Shown: positions 14,220 to 15,147 of the stretch, piece after piece | How the letters are laid out: each line of letters opens with the position of its first letter | How positions within the stretch are numbered: position 1 is the stretch's first letter | Assembly: GCA_964634755.1 (NCBI GenBank) | Contig: CAZWJH010000062.1 | Coordinates: 1-15,147 of the forward strand | From: JALXDT01 sp964634755 | GTDB taxonomy: Bacteria > Acidobacteriota > Aminicenantia > JAMOAD01 | Length of the DNA: 15,147 bases | Direction: 5' to 3' | Program-made: the position numbers and the translations under genes | The notes under the pieces: generated by a model | Databases searched by the model: none | What the model was told of the DNA's origin: nothing | The model's input: the letters and a program-made list of their open reading frames with translations, nothing else

Positions 14220-15147
14220 ATGACGCTTTCTATCTTTGACTATCTCGTAATTCTTATCTACTTCGGATTTGTTTTGGGAATAGGATATTTTTTAAAAAAA
14301 GCCATTAAAACAAGTGATGATTACTTTTTATCAGGTAGATCCATTCCCGCATGGATTACTGGAATAGCCTTTATAGCAGCAAACTTGGGAGCACTTGAAG
14401 TTATGGGGATGGTGGCAAACTCAGCAAAATACGGGATCCTAACCGCACATTTTTACTGGATAGGTGCTATCCCGGCAATGGCTTTTGTCGGAGTTTTTAT
14501 GATGCCATTTTACTATGGTTCAAAGGCAAGATCTGTTCCTGAATATTTAAGGCTAAGATTTGATGAAAAGACAAGAGCCTTTAATGCAATATCTTTTGCT
14601 GTTCTTACTCTTCTAATGTCCGGTATTAATATGTATGCAATGGGGATTATTTTTAATCTTCTGTTAGGGTGGTCCTTTCACTTTAGTGTTTTAGTATCTG
14701 CTGTGATAGTTTTACTTTATGTGTTTTTCGGAGGTCTTACCTCATCAATATACAATGAAGTATTACAGTTTCTTTTAATAGTATTTGGGCTTTTCCCGAT
14801 TTCCTATTTAGGACTCAGGGAAGTGGGGGGATGGAGTGATCTTGTAAAAAGATTGCCTGATAATTTCACCCATTTATGGAGACCTTTATCTTCAGCCGCA
14901 AATAATCCTATGGGGATTGAATGGTTTGGAATGATTTTCGGGCTCGGTTTTGTTTTGTCTTTCGGATATTGGTGCACTGACTTTTTGGTCGTTCAAAGAG
15001 CTCTTGCATCAAAAGACCTTAATGCTGCAAGAAGAACTCCTCTTATAGGAGCTTTTCCTAAAATGATTTTTCCTTTTTTCGTCGTGCTTCCCGGAATGAT
15101 AGCTATTTTAGTCATTCCGGAGTTTAAATCAGCTCTTGATTCACTTT
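14220..15147 (+). CDS. Sodium:solute symporter (SSS family), 3'-truncated, probable galactose transporter
   Basis: The ATG at 14220 starts directly after the galK stop with an AGAGGAGG site, and the frame stays open for 309 codons to the right edge. The product begins MTLSIFDYLVILIYFGFVLGIGYFLKK, then SDDYFLSGRSIPAWITGIAFIAANLGALEVMGM, the classic SSS first and second helix region, followed by FMMPFYYGSKARSVPEYLRLRFD and FFGGLTSSIYNEVLQ. Roughly seven or eight membrane helices are visible of the family's usual thirteen or more, so about 200 to 300 residues lie outside. SSS proteins couple Na+ entry to uptake of sugars, amino acids and other solutes. The link with galM and galK suggests galactose or a galactoside. 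Substrate is inferred from context only. Confidence 0.92.
   Translation, partial: MTLSIFDYLVILIYFGFVLGIGYFLKKAIKTSDDYFLSGRSIPAWITGIAFIAANLGALEVMGMVANSAKYGILTAHFYWIGAIPAMAFVGVFMMPFYYGSKARSVPEYLRLRFDEKTRAFNAISFAVLTLLMSGINMYAMGIIFNLLLGWSFHFSVLVSAVIVLLYVFFGGLTSSIYNEVLQFLLIVFGLFPISYLGLREVGGWSDLVKRLPDNFTHLWRPLSSAANNPMGIEWFGMIFGLGFVLSFGYWCTDFLVVQRALASKDLNAARRTPLIGAFPKMIFPFFVVLPGMIAILVIPEFKSALDSL

Overview
The window is AT-rich (about one third G+C by eye). It is densely coded, with gaps of at most about 110 bases, and uses AGA/AGG almost exclusively for arginine. Shine-Dalgarno sequences are strong (AAAGGAGG-type), and TTG and GTG starts are used. Mpl, a PilY1-type pilus tip system and a lipoprotein point to a diderm (Gram-negative-type) bacterium. 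The Lys/Glu/Ile-rich proteins and AGA-biased codons would fit a thermophile or another low-GC anaerobe, but no phylum can be named from this sequence alone. I see no tRNA, rRNA, CRISPR array, transposase or phage gene, and no gene-free stretch over 300 bases.

Region 1 (2-1234): the 3' part of mpl, the peptidoglycan-recycling ligase, running in from the left edge. Region 2 (1348-8969): a tight same-strand run of type IV pilus minor pilins in the order fimT/gspH, pilV, pilW, pilX, followed by the tip adhesin pilY1. A putative lipoprotein of unknown function with a cadherin-like domain and a very basic tail follows, then a UDP-galactopyranose-mutase/protoporphyrinogen-oxidase-like flavoprotein. 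Spacing is -11 to +13 bases throughout, and a plausible sigma-70 promoter lies before fimT. Region 3 (8974-9903, minus): a patatin-like phospholipase of the RssA type, convergent with the flavoprotein and divergent from the next gene.

Region 4 (9990-11867): an NhaC-family Na+/H+ antiporter with an unusual exported N-terminal domain. Region 5 (11944-15147): a galactose-use cluster of galM (aldose 1-epimerase, apparently with a signal peptide and a second internal start), galK (galactokinase, overlapping galM by 4 bases) and an SSS-family sodium:solute symporter cut by the right edge. The likely scheme is Na+-driven sugar uptake, mutarotation, then phosphorylation to galactose-1-phosphate. The NhaC antiporter next door could help maintain the sodium gradient. 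The other Leloir genes (galT, galE) are not in the window.

Most of the window is recognisable biology. The least explained parts are the lipoprotein attached to the pilus operon, the flavoprotein co-oriented with it, the two-start galM, the NhaC ectodomain, and the palindrome over the patatin promoter. I found no clear evidence of an entirely new system.
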